Source: Terriglobus sp. RCC_193 (GTDB lineage: Bacteria > Acidobacteriota > Terriglobia > Terriglobales > Acidobacteriaceae). From it: a stretch of 64,000 nucleotides of DNA. The position numbers were made by a program, and so were the translations under genes. This document shows positions 16,915 through 26,928 of the stretch, in pieces. Each line of letters begins with the position of its first letter. The stretch's first letter is position 1. The notes beneath the pieces are model-generated. The model saw only the letters and a program-made list of their open reading frames with translations, was not told the DNA's origin and did not search any database. The stretch lies in contig NZ_JBFUPK010000001.1 in the NCBI RefSeq assembly GCF_041355105.1, positions 1,550,001-1,614,000 on the forward strand. Direction: 5' to 3'.

Positions 16915-18381
16915 TCAAAGACCGGAGTGGAGAACGTATTTCACCTCCAGATATTCGTCGATACCGAGGTGCGATCCTTCCCTCCCCAGGCCCGACTGTT
17001 TCATGCCGCCAAATGGTGCAGCTTCAGTGGATAGGATGCCGGAATTCACTGCGACCATGCCGTACTCCAAGGCTTCTGACACGCGCCATACGCGTCCGAT
17101 ATCTCGCGTATAGATATACGCAGCCAGCCCGAACTCCGTGTCATTGGCCTGGTGGATGGCATCTTCTTCATTGCTGAAGCGGAAAAGCGGCGCGACCGGA
17201 CCGAACACTTCTTCTTTTGCAATCTTCATATCGAATCGCACATCCCCAATAACAGTTGGCTGAAAGAACCGCCCGCCAAGTTCATGACGATCACCACCGA
17301 CAAGGACTGAAGCTCCTTTCGCAACTGCATCTGCGATATGCGATTCCACCTTGCGAACTGCAGACTCGTTAATGAGCGGACCCTGCATCACATCAGCTTC
17401 TGTTCCAACGCCTACTTTGAGCTTCCGGACCGCGTCGCAAAGCTTCTCTGCAAACTGCTTATAGATAGATTCCTGAACATAGAGGCGATTCGCGCAAACG
17501 CAGGTCTGGCCGGAATTTCGATACTTCGATTGCATTGCGCCTTCCACAGCGGCATCAAGATCCGCATCTTCAAACACCAGAAACGGGGCATTTCCTCCTA
17601 ATTCGAGCGATAGTTTCTTGATGGACGGAGCACACTGGGCCATCAGCAATCGGCCTGTAGCAGTTGACCCAGTAAACGACAACTTGCGTACCGTTGTGTT
17701 GCTGGTAAGTTCTTTACCGATGGCAACAGGATCGCCAGTAATGACGGAAAGGACACCTACGGGAACGCCTGCGCGAGCAGCCAGTTCTGCCATCGCCAGA
17801 GCCGTGAGTGGTGTCGCTTCCGCAGGCTTCACGATGATGGGACAGCCGGCCGCCAAGGCAGGAGCCACTTTGCGCGTGATCATGGCCGCAGGAAAGTTCC
17901 AGGGTGTGATGGCCGCACATACACCTACCGATTCCTTCAACACCACCACGCGGCTTCGTGGCCATGGACTGGGAACCACCTCACCGTAGACACGTTTTCC
18001 TTCTTCGGCAAACCAATCCAGAAAAGAAGCGGCGTATTGAATCTCGCCCTTTGCTTCGGCAAGCGGCTTGCCTTGTTCCGCGGTGAGAATCCACGCAAGA
18101 TCATCTGCGTGCACAAGCATCAGATCGTACCAGCGACGAAGAATCAGCCCGCGTTCTTTCGCAGTTTTGTTTCGCCACATTGGCCATGCAGCGCGAGCAG
18201 CATCAATGGCACGACGTGTCTCCGCTTCAGCCATCTTCGGCACGCTGGCCAGCAGTGTGCCGTCTGCGGGATTGTGCACATCAAACGTTTCACCGCTGTC
18301 AGCATCTGCCCATACGCCGGCGATAAATGCCTTCGTCCGAAAGAGTGAAGCTTCCTTCAGCCCACCAGTGCCGATCACCAT
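16915..18381 (-). CDS. gabD: NAD(P)-dependent succinate-semialdehyde dehydrogenase family
   Basis: This is a 488-residue aldehyde dehydrogenase. It oxidises succinate semialdehyde or a related semialdehyde to the acid. The cofactor loop is FTGSTATGRLL, the general-base glutamate is E260 in LELGG and the catalytic cysteine is C294 in NSGQTCVCANR. GMKQSGLGREG near the C-terminus is typical of the GabD clade. ATG 18381 is preceded by GGAGG at 11 bases; the TTG at 18399 overlaps that site. It lies downstream of the metal efflux operon on the same strand with an 80-bp gap. It may be an independent unit. Other semialdehydes, such as 2-oxoglutarate semialdehyde from pentose oxidation, remain possible substrates. 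Confidence 0.88.
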   Translation of the reverse strand: MVIGTGGLKEASLFRTKAFIAGVWADADSGETFDVHNPADGTLLASVPKMAEAETRRAIDAARAAWPMWRNKTAKERGLILRRWYDLMLVHADDLAWILTAEQGKPLAEAKGEIQYAASFLDWFAEEGKRVYGEVVPSPWPRSRVVVLKESVGVCAAITPWNFPAAMITRKVAPALAAGCPIIVKPAEATPLTALAMAELAARAGVPVGVLSVITGDPVAIGKELTSNTTVRKLSFTGSTATGRLLMAQCAPSIKKLSLELGGNAPFLVFEDADLDAAVEGAMQSKYRNSGQTCVCANRLYVQESIYKQFAEKLCDAVRKLKVGVGTEADVMQGPLINESAVRKVESHIADAVAKGASVLVGGDRHELGGRFFQPTVIGDVRFDMKIAKEEVFGPVAPLFRFSNEEDAIHQANDTEFGLAAYIYTRDIGRVWRVSEALEYGMVAVNSGILSTEAAPFGGMKQSGLGREGSHLGIDEYLEVKYVLHSGL

Positions 18382-18461
18382 ATGTACCCGCGCCTCCAAT
18401 GGTCCGCTTCACCATTGTGATGCAAGACGCGACGCGTGAGTCTGCACAAGATGAGGTCAGC

Positions 18462-21400
18462 TTATGAAACGCAGGGTGCTGCTCCCTGCACGTGATCCTC
18501 ATCTTCTGATGACAAAGGCACGTCCTTTCCCTCGAACAGGGGGTACACAACGGGCACCAGCAGAAGCGTTAGAGCTGTAGAAGTAACCAGTCCACCGATA
18601 ACAACGATTGCGAGGGGCCGCTGAATCTCCGATCCCGGGCCTGTCGCAAACAGGAATGGCACAAGTCCCAGCGCCGCCACAGTGGCCGTCATCATGACGG
18701 GGCGAAAACGCAAAGCAGTGCCTTCGCGAATTGCCTCAGCCTGGGATCGCCCTTCGTAACGGAGCTTCTTGATGTAGCTAACAAGAACGACTCCGTTCAA
18801 TACTGCGATGCCCCAAAGCGCAATGAAGCCTACGGATGCCGGAACGGAAAGGTATTCACCCGTGACGAACAGACCGATAATGCCACCGATGGACGCCAGA
18901 GGCAGGACGGTAATGATCAGCGCCGCGTATCGCACGGACTTAAAGAGCACGAAGAGTAGAAAGAAAATGGCTGCAATCGTGATGGGGACAATAATCATCA
19001 AGTGATGCAGGGCACGTTCCATGTTATGGAACTGTCCTCCCCACTCAATGAAATAACCGGAAGGCAGCGGCACCTGCTGATCCACCTTCTGCTGCAACTC
19101 CTTCACATATCCGCCAAGGTCACGTCCCTGTACGTTCACACCCACGACGATGCGGCGTTTGCCCATGCTGCGGTTAATCAGAGCAGGGCCTTCCATCACC
19201 TTTACATCTGCGAGTTCCTTCAAGGGGAGGTGAGGCCCATCCGGCGAACTGATAAGTAGCTCTCGTACGTCTTCCACGCTGTCGCGCAGCCGCGCAGGAA
19301 GTCGTACCACTCCAGAAAATCGCCGCTCACCTTCGTAGATCTGCGTAGCGGACTTTCCTGCAATTGCTGTTTCAATCACTTCATTTACGTCCGATGCGTT
19401 AAGGCCGTAACGTGCGATCGCACCACGATTGATCTGGATCGTTAAGTACTGCTGGCCACCGACACGATCCACACGCGTATCCTGCGTGCCCGTAATGCTG
19501 CTCGCCACACGCGCGATATCGCCGGCTTTTTTCACCAACAAATTGAGATCGTCGCCATACAACATTACCGCTACATCTGCACGGACACCGGAAACCATTT
19601 CATCCACACGATCACTAATGGGTTGCGACATTACCAAGTTAATGCCGGGGAGTGTGGCAAGCTTTTCCCGTATCTGCTCTGCAATCCGATCCTGCGTCAT
19701 CCCGCGTGGTCTTTCATCAAACGGCGTCAGGGATGCAAGTACGTCTGCTTCATTGGGGCCTGCAGGATCGGCCGGAGATTCACCACGTCCCACACGGCTG
19801 ACAACATTCTCCACCCCCGGAACCTTGAGCATGAGGGCCTGCATCTGCTTTTCCATTCGCAGCGATTCATCCAACGAGATATTGGGAACACGATCCGCGT
19901 TGGGTGAGAGTGTCCCTTCCTGCATCTCCGGGATGAACGATGTGCCCAGGAATGGGAACAGGCACAATGACGCCACGAACAACGCAACGACACCGGCGAT
20001 CATCCACCTGCGGTGGCGAGTGGCCCAATGAAGTAAAGACTGGTAGGGGCGACGCAGGATGCGCACTAGCCATGTGTCGTTTTCTGTTCCGCCTTTCAAC
20101 AGATAGGAACACAGTACGGGCGAAAGTGTAAGCGAAAGCACCAGAGAAATGGCAAGCGCGATGGCGATGGTATACGCCAATGGCGCAAACATTTTTCCTT
20201 CCATCCCCTCCAGAGTCATCAGTGGGAGAAAGACGAGGATGATGATGGTAACGCCGAATACTGTGGGAGTCGCAACATCTCCAACCGCCTGCAGAACTAT
20301 GTCGCACTTCCCGCGACGGCTCATTGGACGACCACCATGTGATGCATGGCTCAATGTTGCAAACACATTCTCCACCACCACGACAGAACCATCCACCATA
20401 AGACCAATGGCAATTGCCAGACCACCAAGCGACATCAGATTCGCTGAGATATGGAGATAGTTCATAGCCATAAACGTCAGCAGTGGCGTCAACACAAGAT
20501 TGGCACTGACGATGAGACTGGAACGTAAATCGCCAAGGAAGAGGAAGAGAATAACAACGACCAGAACAATTCCCTCTCCCAGCACTTCAGTCACGGTATG
20601 TATCGCCGCATCCACAAGTTGCGAACGGTCGTAGTACGGAACAATCTGGAGGCCGTCAGGAATCATATGCCGCGTATTGATTTCTGCCACACGCTCTTTG
20701 ACTCGACTGACAATTTCCTTTGCGTTACCACCACTGGTCATCAGAACGACGCCACCTACCGCCTCTGAATATCCGTTTTTCATCATGGCGCCATATCGAA
20801 CTTCTGTTCCGATACGGACATCTGCCACATCACGGATATAAACCGGCGTTCCGCCTGTCTCTTTCAGAACGATATTGCGGATGTCATCGAGATCGCGAAT
20901 TAGTCCCACACTACGGATCAGATATTGTTCTGCGTGTTGCGGCAGAACGCCCCCGCCTTCATTCGCATTGTTGTGCGATAGAGCGGAACTCACATCATGA
21001 ATCGTCAGGTTGTAATAATGCAATTTCTGAGGATCGACAAGAGTTTCATACTGCTTGACGAATCCTCCGGTGGAGTTAATTTCTGCAACACCGGATATGG
21101 AGCGCAGCAACGGTCGAACAATCCAATCCTGGAGAGTACGCCGCTGGATGAGTTCCTCTTGTGTCAGCACATGCTTGGCTTCCGCTTCACCTGGAACTTC
21201 CAACGTGTATTGATACACCTCACCCAATGCATTTGTAATGGGGCCGAGCACCGGAGTTACACCCTCCGGCATACGATCTCGCAATTCCGCGAGGCGCTCA
21301 GAGATCATCTGGCGTTCACGAAAGAGATCACTCTCATCACTGAAGACCAGCGTAATCAGCGAGAGTCCCGGCTTATTCAGCGAACGCATGTCCGTCATAC

Positions 21401-21632
21401 CTGGCAACCCAGTCATGGCGATTTCGATAGGTACCGTAACAAAGCGTTCTACTTCCTCAGGACTTTTCCCAGTAGCCTCAGTCGCAATCTGAACCTGTAC
21501 ATTTGCAACATCCGGAAAAGCATCCACAGAAAGATGCTTTGCCGCATTCAGGCCAAAGCCAAGCAGAACGCATGTGACGACAACCAGGATGAGACGCTGC
21601 CGCAGAGCGCCTGCGATAAGGCGTTGCAGCAT
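18462..21632 (-). CDS. Heavy-metal-type RND efflux permease (CzcA/CusA family)
   Basis: This is a 1056-residue inner-membrane RND pump with 12 transmembrane segments and two large periplasmic loops, which exchanges cytoplasmic or periplasmic metal ions for protons. The TM4 motif reads AIAIGLMVDGSVVVVEN. This is intermediate between the CzcA form (with DFG and DGAV) and the CusA form, so I do not assign the metal. The C-terminal half contains GFIALWGIAVLNGVVLVSYI and RFRPVMMTATVAALGLVPF, as in heavy-metal RND pumps. It is the last gene of a three-gene operon; the adaptor stop is only 2 bp upstream. Expression is probably driven by the sigma-54 promoter at 24097-24114. Confidence 0.9.
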   Translation of the reverse strand: MLQRLIAGALRQRLILVVVTCVLLGFGLNAAKHLSVDAFPDVANVQVQIATEATGKSPEEVERFVTVPIEIAMTGLPGMTDMRSLNKPGLSLITLVFSDESDLFRERQMISERLAELRDRMPEGVTPVLGPITNALGEVYQYTLEVPGEAEAKHVLTQEELIQRRTLQDWIVRPLLRSISGVAEINSTGGFVKQYETLVDPQKLHYYNLTIHDVSSALSHNNANEGGGVLPQHAEQYLIRSVGLIRDLDDIRNIVLKETGGTPVYIRDVADVRIGTEVRYGAMMKNGYSEAVGGVVLMTSGGNAKEIVSRVKERVAEINTRHMIPDGLQIVPYYDRSQLVDAAIHTVTEVLGEGIVLVVVILFLFLGDLRSSLIVSANLVLTPLLTFMAMNYLHISANLMSLGGLAIAIGLMVDGSVVVVENVFATLSHASHGGRPMSRRGKCDIVLQAVGDVATPTVFGVTIIILVFLPLMTLEGMEGKMFAPLAYTIAIALAISLVLSLTLSPVLCSYLLKGGTENDTWLVRILRRPYQSLLHWATRHRRWMIAGVVALFVASLCLFPFLGTSFIPEMQEGTLSPNADRVPNISLDESLRMEKQMQALMLKVPGVENVVSRVGRGESPADPAGPNEADVLASLTPFDERPRGMTQDRIAEQIREKLATLPGINLVMSQPISDRVDEMVSGVRADVAVMLYGDDLNLLVKKAGDIARVASSITGTQDTRVDRVGGQQYLTIQINRGAIARYGLNASDVNEVIETAIAGKSATQIYEGERRFSGVVRLPARLRDSVEDVRELLISSPDGPHLPLKELADVKVMEGPALINRSMGKRRIVVGVNVQGRDLGGYVKELQQKVDQQVPLPSGYFIEWGGQFHNMERALHHLMIIVPITIAAIFFLLFVLFKSVRYAALIITVLPLASIGGIIGLFVTGEYLSVPASVGFIALWGIAVLNGVVLVSYIKKLRYEGRSQAEAIREGTALRFRPVMMTATVAALGLVPFLFATGPGSEIQRPLAIVVIGGLVTSTALTLLLVPVVYPLFEGKDVPLSSEDEDHVQGAAPCVS

Positions 21633-21634
21633 AC

Positions 21635-22792
21635 TTATTCGCCCCCTTTAATGGCCGCCTGCTTGCGCTGATTGTTGAGATGGAAGGCTCCATCCAGAAC
21701 CAGAGAATCTGCTGCGGTAATGCCACTGACAACAGCGCGACGGTCATTTTCCTCCGCACCAAGCACCACTTCGCGAAGGATGTAGCGTCCCTTCCCGATG
21801 CGCACGAAGACATGATCTTTGTCTTCTTCACGCACCACCGCAGTGTTGGGTATTGTCAATTGCTTTTGACTCTTGCCAGTAAAAGCCATGCTGGCAAGCT
21901 GATCGGGCTTCAGGATTCCCGCAGTATTTGCAACGTCCATCCGCACGGCAATGGTCCTGGTATTGGGATCCACAATCGGCGATACGAAACTAAGCTGGCC
22001 GTGGATATCTTCCGTCTGCAGCGCAGGGATACGAACGACCACTTCCATCCCCTGCTGCAGCACAGCACCCTCTTCTTCAGGAACATTGGCTACGATCCAG
22101 ACACTGGAAAGATCGGCAATCGTAAAGGCTGGGTCAGCAGGCTGCACTACCTGTCCTACCGTCACGTCGCGTTTCAACACCGTGCCTGAACGCGGAGACA
22201 CGATCGGATAATCAGCACTCAGTCTGCGATTCGTCTCCACTTGATGAATTTGTGCCTCGGTCATTCCAAAACCACGCAACTGTGTTCGATATGCAGCAAC
22301 TTCGGTCGCAGCCTGCAACTGTTCTGCACGCCTACGTTCCAGTTCTGCACGACCGATGACATCCGCTGCAACAAGTTGTTCCGCACGCAAAACTCCGGCT
22401 GCTGCCAGTCCTTGCTGCGATTCCGCCTTGATCAGTTGCATCTGTGCATCGGAAAGGTCTGTGCTGTGAAGTGTGGCTAGAACTGCGCCGGCATTGACCT
22501 TCTGCCCCTCAAAGACAATCAGCCGAAGAATTCTTCCGGCAACCGGCGACCCAACACGCGCAATGCGCCGCGCATCTGTTTCCACATGCGCTGCCACTTG
22601 AAGTGTTCCAGTTGAGTCTGTGATTTGCGCCGTACCCACCTTCAGGTTGTTTGCCAGTTCCGCGCTCACCGTGACGATGTTAGGGTCCTGTGGCTGCGCT
22701 ACATTTTTTTCTTGGATCTTTTGTTTGCATCCCGCGATGAACGCAAGAGAACACAGACACATCAACTGAAATTTTGAAAAGCTTACTTTCAC
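21635..22792 (-). CDS. RND periplasmic adaptor (membrane fusion) lipoprotein
   Basis: This encodes 385 residues. The signal peptide ends in a lipobox (IAGC) with the acceptor cysteine at residue 22, so it is probably lipidated. A barrel-sandwich/lipoyl half-motif (VGSPVAGRILRLIVFEGQKV), a coiled-coil hairpin (about 110-185) and beta-barrel segments follow, as in CzcB/CusB adaptors that bridge pump and outer-membrane channel. It has no obvious His-rich extension for metal sensing. It overlaps the TolC-like gene by 4 bp and is 2 bp from the pump gene, so the three are translationally coupled. Confidence 0.88.
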   Translation of the reverse strand: MKVSFSKFQLMCLCSLAFIAGCKQKIQEKNVAQPQDPNIVTVSAELANNLKVGTAQITDSTGTLQVAAHVETDARRIARVGSPVAGRILRLIVFEGQKVNAGAVLATLHSTDLSDAQMQLIKAESQQGLAAAGVLRAEQLVAADVIGRAELERRRAEQLQAATEVAAYRTQLRGFGMTEAQIHQVETNRRLSADYPIVSPRSGTVLKRDVTVGQVVQPADPAFTIADLSSVWIVANVPEEEGAVLQQGMEVVVRIPALQTEDIHGQLSFVSPIVDPNTRTIAVRMDVANTAGILKPDQLASMAFTGKSQKQLTIPNTAVVREEDKDHVFVRIGKGRYILREVVLGAEENDRRAVVSGITAADSLVLDGAFHLNNQRKQAAIKGGE

Positions 22793-24084
22793 GGCGTAAC
22801 TCCAGACGGCGCTACCGCACCGAGTTCTTCTAAGTCGACCAGCGCTGATTGGCGTGCGTATCGGGCGTCCAACAAATCACCTCGAACACTCTGGAGAACG
22901 CGCTGTGCGTCCAGCACCTCCACGATGCCTCGCTCGCCAAATCGATACGCCGATTGCGCAGCCTGCACGGCACTTTCTGCAGCATGCAGTGGGCCCGCTT
23001 CAAGGCTTGAGACCTGCTCATCGGCCAATTGATATTGCTCATAGGAACGTTCCAATGCCGCCGTAATTTCAATCTGACGTTGCTCCTGAACCGCATCCGT
23101 CCGCGCAATGGTCGCCTTCGCTTCTTCAATCGTGCCTCTTCTACGGTCAAAAAGTGGCAGCGGCACGGTGATGCCGGCTCGCCAATAACGAAGGTCTGGT
23201 TGATTTTCGAACTCCGCAAATGCCGTAGGCTGCGGGATACGAAGCGCGCGCTCCCGCTCCAACGAAGCCTTTGCTGCCTGTCGCTCCTCTGCAGATTGCA
23301 AAAGTGCAGGATGACTCCGGAAAATGTCGCGCCGAAGATCAGCAAACGATGGCAATGCCAGTCTCGGTTCCAGGCTCCCCTGCGGATTCAGATTCACTTC
23401 CGCGGGCGCAGCAATTACCGCCCTGAGATTCGCGATTGCCTGCGCGTATTCCAACTGCGCACTGGTTACCGCAAACTGCGCGCGTGCCAGTTCCGCAGTT
23501 GCACGCGTCAACTCCAGCTTGCCCTTTTCCCCTGCGTTTACCTCGACCGTGACGCGCCGATGCAGATCATTCACCAACTGAAGGCTCTCCATGGCATTGG
23601 CGGCCCCCTCTCTTCGATGGAGGGCTTCATAAAACGCATGCCGTGTATCTGCATCCACGGACCGAAGGACACCCTGTCCAGCCCAATGGCTCGCCTCACT
23701 TGCATGCTCCGCAACACGTTTGCGCGCACTACGTTCCGATGGAATTTCAATAGTCTGTGATCCGGCATAGTGCTGCAGCAGCCCCGGGACGCCTGGCGTT
23801 GCAATGGGTCGCGCATACTGTCGTCCTGCAAATATCTCTACGCTGGGATTACTGTAAGCGCGCGCCGTCTTGATTCCAGCCTTTGCTGCCGCCACATCTG
23901 CCTCTGCCTCCTTGAGGTGAGGACTGTTCGCATGTGACATGGCAAGAGCCTGATCCAGAGTAAGTGAGAGACTAGCCTTGGAATCCGAACTCACAGTGCC
24001 TCCGCCAGACGATAGAGATTGTGCTGACAGCAGAGAACAGACGGAGAACAATGTTCCAGTTATAGCTATGCAAAAACGCTTCAC
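22789..24084 (-). CDS. Outer-membrane efflux channel (TolC family, CzcC-like)
   Basis: This encodes 431 residues with a signal peptide (MKRFCIAITGTLFSVCSLLSAQ) and the duplicated alpha-helical TolC core (for example ALAMSHANSPHLKEAEADVAAAKAG). It provides the outer-membrane duct of the tripartite pump. It is the first gene of the operon, and its stop overlaps the adaptor start by 4 bp. The predicted sigma-54 transcription start at about 24086 leaves almost no leader. This means either a nearly leaderless mRNA or a start used further upstream or downstream than predicted. Confidence 0.87.
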   Translation of the reverse strand: MKRFCIAITGTLFSVCSLLSAQSLSSGGGTVSSDSKASLSLTLDQALAMSHANSPHLKEAEADVAAAKAGIKTARAYSNPSVEIFAGRQYARPIATPGVPGLLQHYAGSQTIEIPSERSARKRVAEHASEASHWAGQGVLRSVDADTRHAFYEALHRREGAANAMESLQLVNDLHRRVTVEVNAGEKGKLELTRATAELARAQFAVTSAQLEYAQAIANLRAVIAAPAEVNLNPQGSLEPRLALPSFADLRRDIFRSHPALLQSAEERQAAKASLERERALRIPQPTAFAEFENQPDLRYWRAGITVPLPLFDRRRGTIEEAKATIARTDAVQEQRQIEITAALERSYEQYQLADEQVSSLEAGPLHAAESAVQAAQSAYRFGERGIVEVLDAQRVLQSVRGDLLDARYARQSALVDLEELGAVAPSGVTP

Positions 24085-24384
24085 ATTTGAAGTGATGGCA
24101 ATTCCATTGCCAAATCGATATCGCCGGAAACAGCAACGTTTAAACCCATTCCGAATACGCCGGCTGTTCCATTTGGGACAGCAGTGTCCCGTAAAGCGCA
24201 GCGGCTGATCACGGTCACATCACTCAAACCTTGGGAAATTAAGCGTTGCAGCCTTGGCTATTGAATTGCACTTACCAGGCCGGTGTTTTACTCAAACCAC
24301 TTCGCATATCACGCATCTCTGCCATCGGCACGGCTCGCTGGGATAGGAGCGGGGCGCCTGGACAATGCGTGGGACAATAGGCCT
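24085..24384. promoter_or_regulatory. Divergent sigma-54 control region with central enhancer
   Basis: Minus strand: TTTGGCAATGGAATTGC (24098-24114) has GG and GC separated by exactly ten bases, the -24/-12 spacing of sigma-54 promoters, and faces the efflux operon (predicted +1 near 24086). Plus strand: TTGGCTATTGAATTGCA (24254-24270) has the same spacing and faces the kinase/regulator genes (+1 near 24281). Between them alternating half-sites TGTTCC, GGGACA and TGTCCC lie at 24165, 24175 and 24185, ten bases apart. The perfect dyad GGGACA-GCAG-TGTCCC is centred at 24182, about 97 bp from both starts. It suits the NtrC-type regulator encoded here. No gene is present. Confidence 0.8.
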
Positions 24385-25506
24385 ATGAAGCCCATGGAGA
24401 GTATGCGCACCAGCAAGATGAAAGCAGCACTGATCGTCTGCCTCGTTATCTTGCTGGCCGTTTTCACATGGTTTATCCCGCCCCGTGCAGAGTGGCTTCA
24501 TAACATTCTCCATCACCTGAATATTCTTCCTTTTATGCTTGCTGGATTGTTCTTCGGCTGGCGTGGAACACTGAAGACAATCCTGTTTGCAATCGTCCTA
24601 CAAACACCTTCCATTTACCGCCACTGGCGCGCCGCACCGACCGATGCGCAGGACCAGATTGTCGAACTGAGTACATTCGGAGCCGCAGGTATCATCGCTG
24701 GTGTTTTGTCAGATCGTGAACGAACACTCCGCATGCGTGTGGAAGCGACTAAGCGCGAGTTGGAAACAGTGCACTCCGAATTGCAGCAGAATATTGAGCA
24801 TCTTCGAAAGACTGAGAGATTAACCGCCGCTGGGCAGCTTTCGGCAAGTCTGGCCCACGAGATTCGCAACCCGCTGGCGAGCATAAGTGGTGCCGCCGGA
24901 ATTCTGTCCCGCGGACATGCCTCCGAAAGCAGCCAGAGAGAGTGTCTGGAAATTCTTACGAAAGAGTCTCAGAGGCTGAATAAGTTACTGACAAATTTTC
25001 TTATCTTTGCAAGACCGCGGCTTCCACGGCTTCAACAGGTGGAAGCGAATGACCTGTTGCGATCTGTGGCTACCCTTGCGCAACATGCGACTGCGGAACG
25101 TAATATCAAGCTACAACTGAATTTGATTGCGATCCCGCAGAAGATTACCTGTGATCCAGAGCAGATTCGGCAATTGTTGCTGAATCTACTTTTGAATGCG
25201 ATCCAGGCATCACCAGAGGATGGCATCGTGAACATGACAACATCTCTCACCGCAACCGATCTTGTGATTGAAGTAAGCGACGAAGGTGAAGGAATCACTG
25301 GACAGGTTGCGGAACGGATCTTCGATCCATTCTTCACAACAAAGGCAAATGGTACGGGTCTAGGTCTGGCGATTGCAGCGACAATCGCATCGCAGCATGC
25401 TGGAGCTCTCACGTACAAATCTAATCTGCCACAAGGCGCCTGCTTTCTTCTTCAACTTCCGTTGACCGCGACGCATATCCCGTCCAATCTTGTGGGAGCC
25501 GCATAA
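24385..25506 (+). CDS. Membrane sensor histidine kinase, NtrB/ZraS type
   Basis: This is a 373-residue sensor. Two or three hydrophobic segments lie in the first 110 residues (LIVCLVILLAVFTWFI and the segments after it), with only short periplasmic loops. A coiled coil (about 120-150), a HisKA domain with the H-box LAHEIRNPLASI, and a HATPase domain with NLLLNAIQAS, DEGEGI and GTGLGLAIA follow. No PAS or HAMP domain is obvious. Its stop overlaps the regulator start by one base (TAATG). The start is uncertain: ATG codons at 24385, 24394, 24403 and 24418 are all in frame. It is divergent from the efflux operon, whose regulation it probably senses. Confidence 0.85.
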   Translation: MKPMESMRTSKMKAALIVCLVILLAVFTWFIPPRAEWLHNILHHLNILPFMLAGLFFGWRGTLKTILFAIVLQTPSIYRHWRAAPTDAQDQIVELSTFGAAGIIAGVLSDRERTLRMRVEATKRELETVHSELQQNIEHLRKTERLTAAGQLSASLAHEIRNPLASISGAAGILSRGHASESSQRECLEILTKESQRLNKLLTNFLIFARPRLPRLQQVEANDLLRSVATLAQHATAERNIKLQLNLIAIPQKITCDPEQIRQLLLNLLLNAIQASPEDGIVNMTTSLTATDLVIEVSDEGEGITGQVAERIFDPFFTTKANGTGLGLAIAATIASQHAGALTYKSNLPQGACFLLQLPLTATHIPSNLVGAA

Positions 25507-26903
25507 TGAAGCCGAATCATATTCTCGTGGTAGATGATGACAGCAGTCTTCGTCGTGTCATGCAGATACAGCTTGAAGAAGCTGGCTATGAAGTCACACT
25601 GGCAAGTGATGGTGGCGAAGCCTGCAAGTTATTGGCGTCAGAAAAACCTCCGCTCGTCATCACTGATCTCCGAATGCCTACAAGTGGAATGGAGCTTCTC
25701 AGTTTCATTCAACGCGAAAATCTGATGACCACGGTCATTGTCGTAACCGCCTTTGGAACTGTGGAAAGCGCTGTCGAGGCAATGCGAAGTGGTGCGTACG
25801 ACTATGTGACCAAGCCTCTGGATTTTGATGCACTACTGCTGGTCGTACATCGCGCTATGGAACGGCAGAACCTTCTGGAAGAGGTTCGAACGCTGCGCTC
25901 TGCATTAGACCAGCGTTACGAGTTCAGCGGTATCATCGCCCAGTCAAAGAGCTTTCTCCGCGTACTTGATCAGGCAGCACGTGTCGCAGAACGAGATGCC
26001 ACGGTCCTGATTCAGGGTGAGACAGGAACAGGCAAAGAGCTGATTGCGCGCGCGATTCATCACAACAGTCGTAGACATAGCCGTCCGTTTGTCGCCATCA
26101 ACTGCGGGGCGATTCCCCGCGATCTTGTGGAGTCAGAACTCTTTGGCTACCGTCGTGGCGCCTTTACAGGCGCCGTCAGTGATCGCCTTGGACGCGTGGA
26201 AGCAGCCGATGGTGGAACGCTGTTCCTGGATGAAATCGGGGAACTTCCACTGGATGCACAGGTAAAGCTTTTGCGCTTACTACAGGAAGGTGAAATCTCT
26301 AAAATCGGCGCAAATAAACCCACGCACGTGAATGTGCGCGTGATTGCTGCCACACATCGAAATCTGCAGGCCATGGTGGAGGATGGGGCCTTTCGCGAAG
26401 ATCTTTACTATCGCCTCGCTGTCGTGCCGCTTTTCATTCCGCCCCTTCGAGAGCGTCGCGAGGATATCCCGTTATTGCTGGCGGAACTGTTTGAACGTTC
26501 TCGCCAACGCCACGGACTTTACGACATCAGCCTTTCGCAAGGGACACTCAAACGGCTCGTTGCGTATCGGTGGCCAGGAAATGTACGTGAGATGGAAAAT
26601 GTTCTGGAGCGTTTGATCGTGCTGGCAACCCATAGTCTGATCACAGAAGGTGATTTACCAGAAGAGATTGCGCGGCCATCGCAACATGCGCCACCACTGT
26701 GGCCCGATCTGCCAGAAGAAGGGATCAGCCTGGAAGCGGTGGAGAAAGACCTAATCAGCCGTGCCCTCGAGAAATTTCATGGGAACCAGACACACGCTGC
26801 ACGATACCTCGATATCAGCCGTCGCACACTGATTTATCGCATGGAGAAGCATGGTTTGACTTCGGGACAGGATGCGGATGCTGTGCGCGATATTCGTGCC
26901 TGA
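25506..26903 (+). CDS. Sigma-54-dependent response regulator (NtrC/ZraR type)
   Basis: This encodes 465 residues with a receiver domain (1-120, phosphoacceptor D54 in VITDLRMP), an AAA+ domain (about 140-375, Walker A GETGTGKE, sigma-54 contact loop [15 protein letters not shown]) and a C-terminal Fis-type helix-turn-helix ([18 protein letters not shown]). Phosphorylated proteins of this class bind upstream enhancers and drive open-complex formation by sigma-54 polymerase. The matching promoters and a dyad enhancer lie at 24085-24384, supporting control of both the efflux operon and its own genes. It is translationally coupled to the kinase. Confidence 0.92.
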   Translation: MKPNHILVVDDDSSLRRVMQIQLEEAGYEVTLASDGGEACKLLASEKPPLVITDLRMPTSGMELLSFIQRENLMTTVIVVTAFGTVESAVEAMRSGAYDYVTKPLDFDALLLVVHRAMERQNLLEEVRTLRSALDQRYEFSGIIAQSKSFLRVLDQAARVAERDATVLIQGETGTGKELIARAIHHNSRRHSRPFVAINCGAIPRDLVESELFGYRRGAFTGAVSDRLGRVEAADGGTLFLDEIGELPLDAQVKLLRLLQEGEISKIGANKPTHVNVRVIAATHRNLQAMVEDGAFREDLYYRLAVVPLFIPPLRERREDIPLLLAELFERSRQRHGLYDISLSQGTLKRLVAYRWPGNVREMENVLERLIVLATHSLITEGDLPEEIARPSQHAPPLWPDLPEEGISLEAVEKDLISRALEKFHGNQTHAARYLDISRRTLIYRMEKHGLTSGQDADAVRDIRA

Positions 26904-26928
26904 GCGCCATGTAAGCAAAACTGGATAA

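Noticed and set aside
24097-24114. TGGCAAT-TCC-ATTGCCA read purely as a repressor operator
   Set aside because: The symmetry is real, but exact -24/-12 spacing and the nearby NtrC-type regulator and dyad make a sigma-54 promoter the better explanation; a dual role is not excluded.
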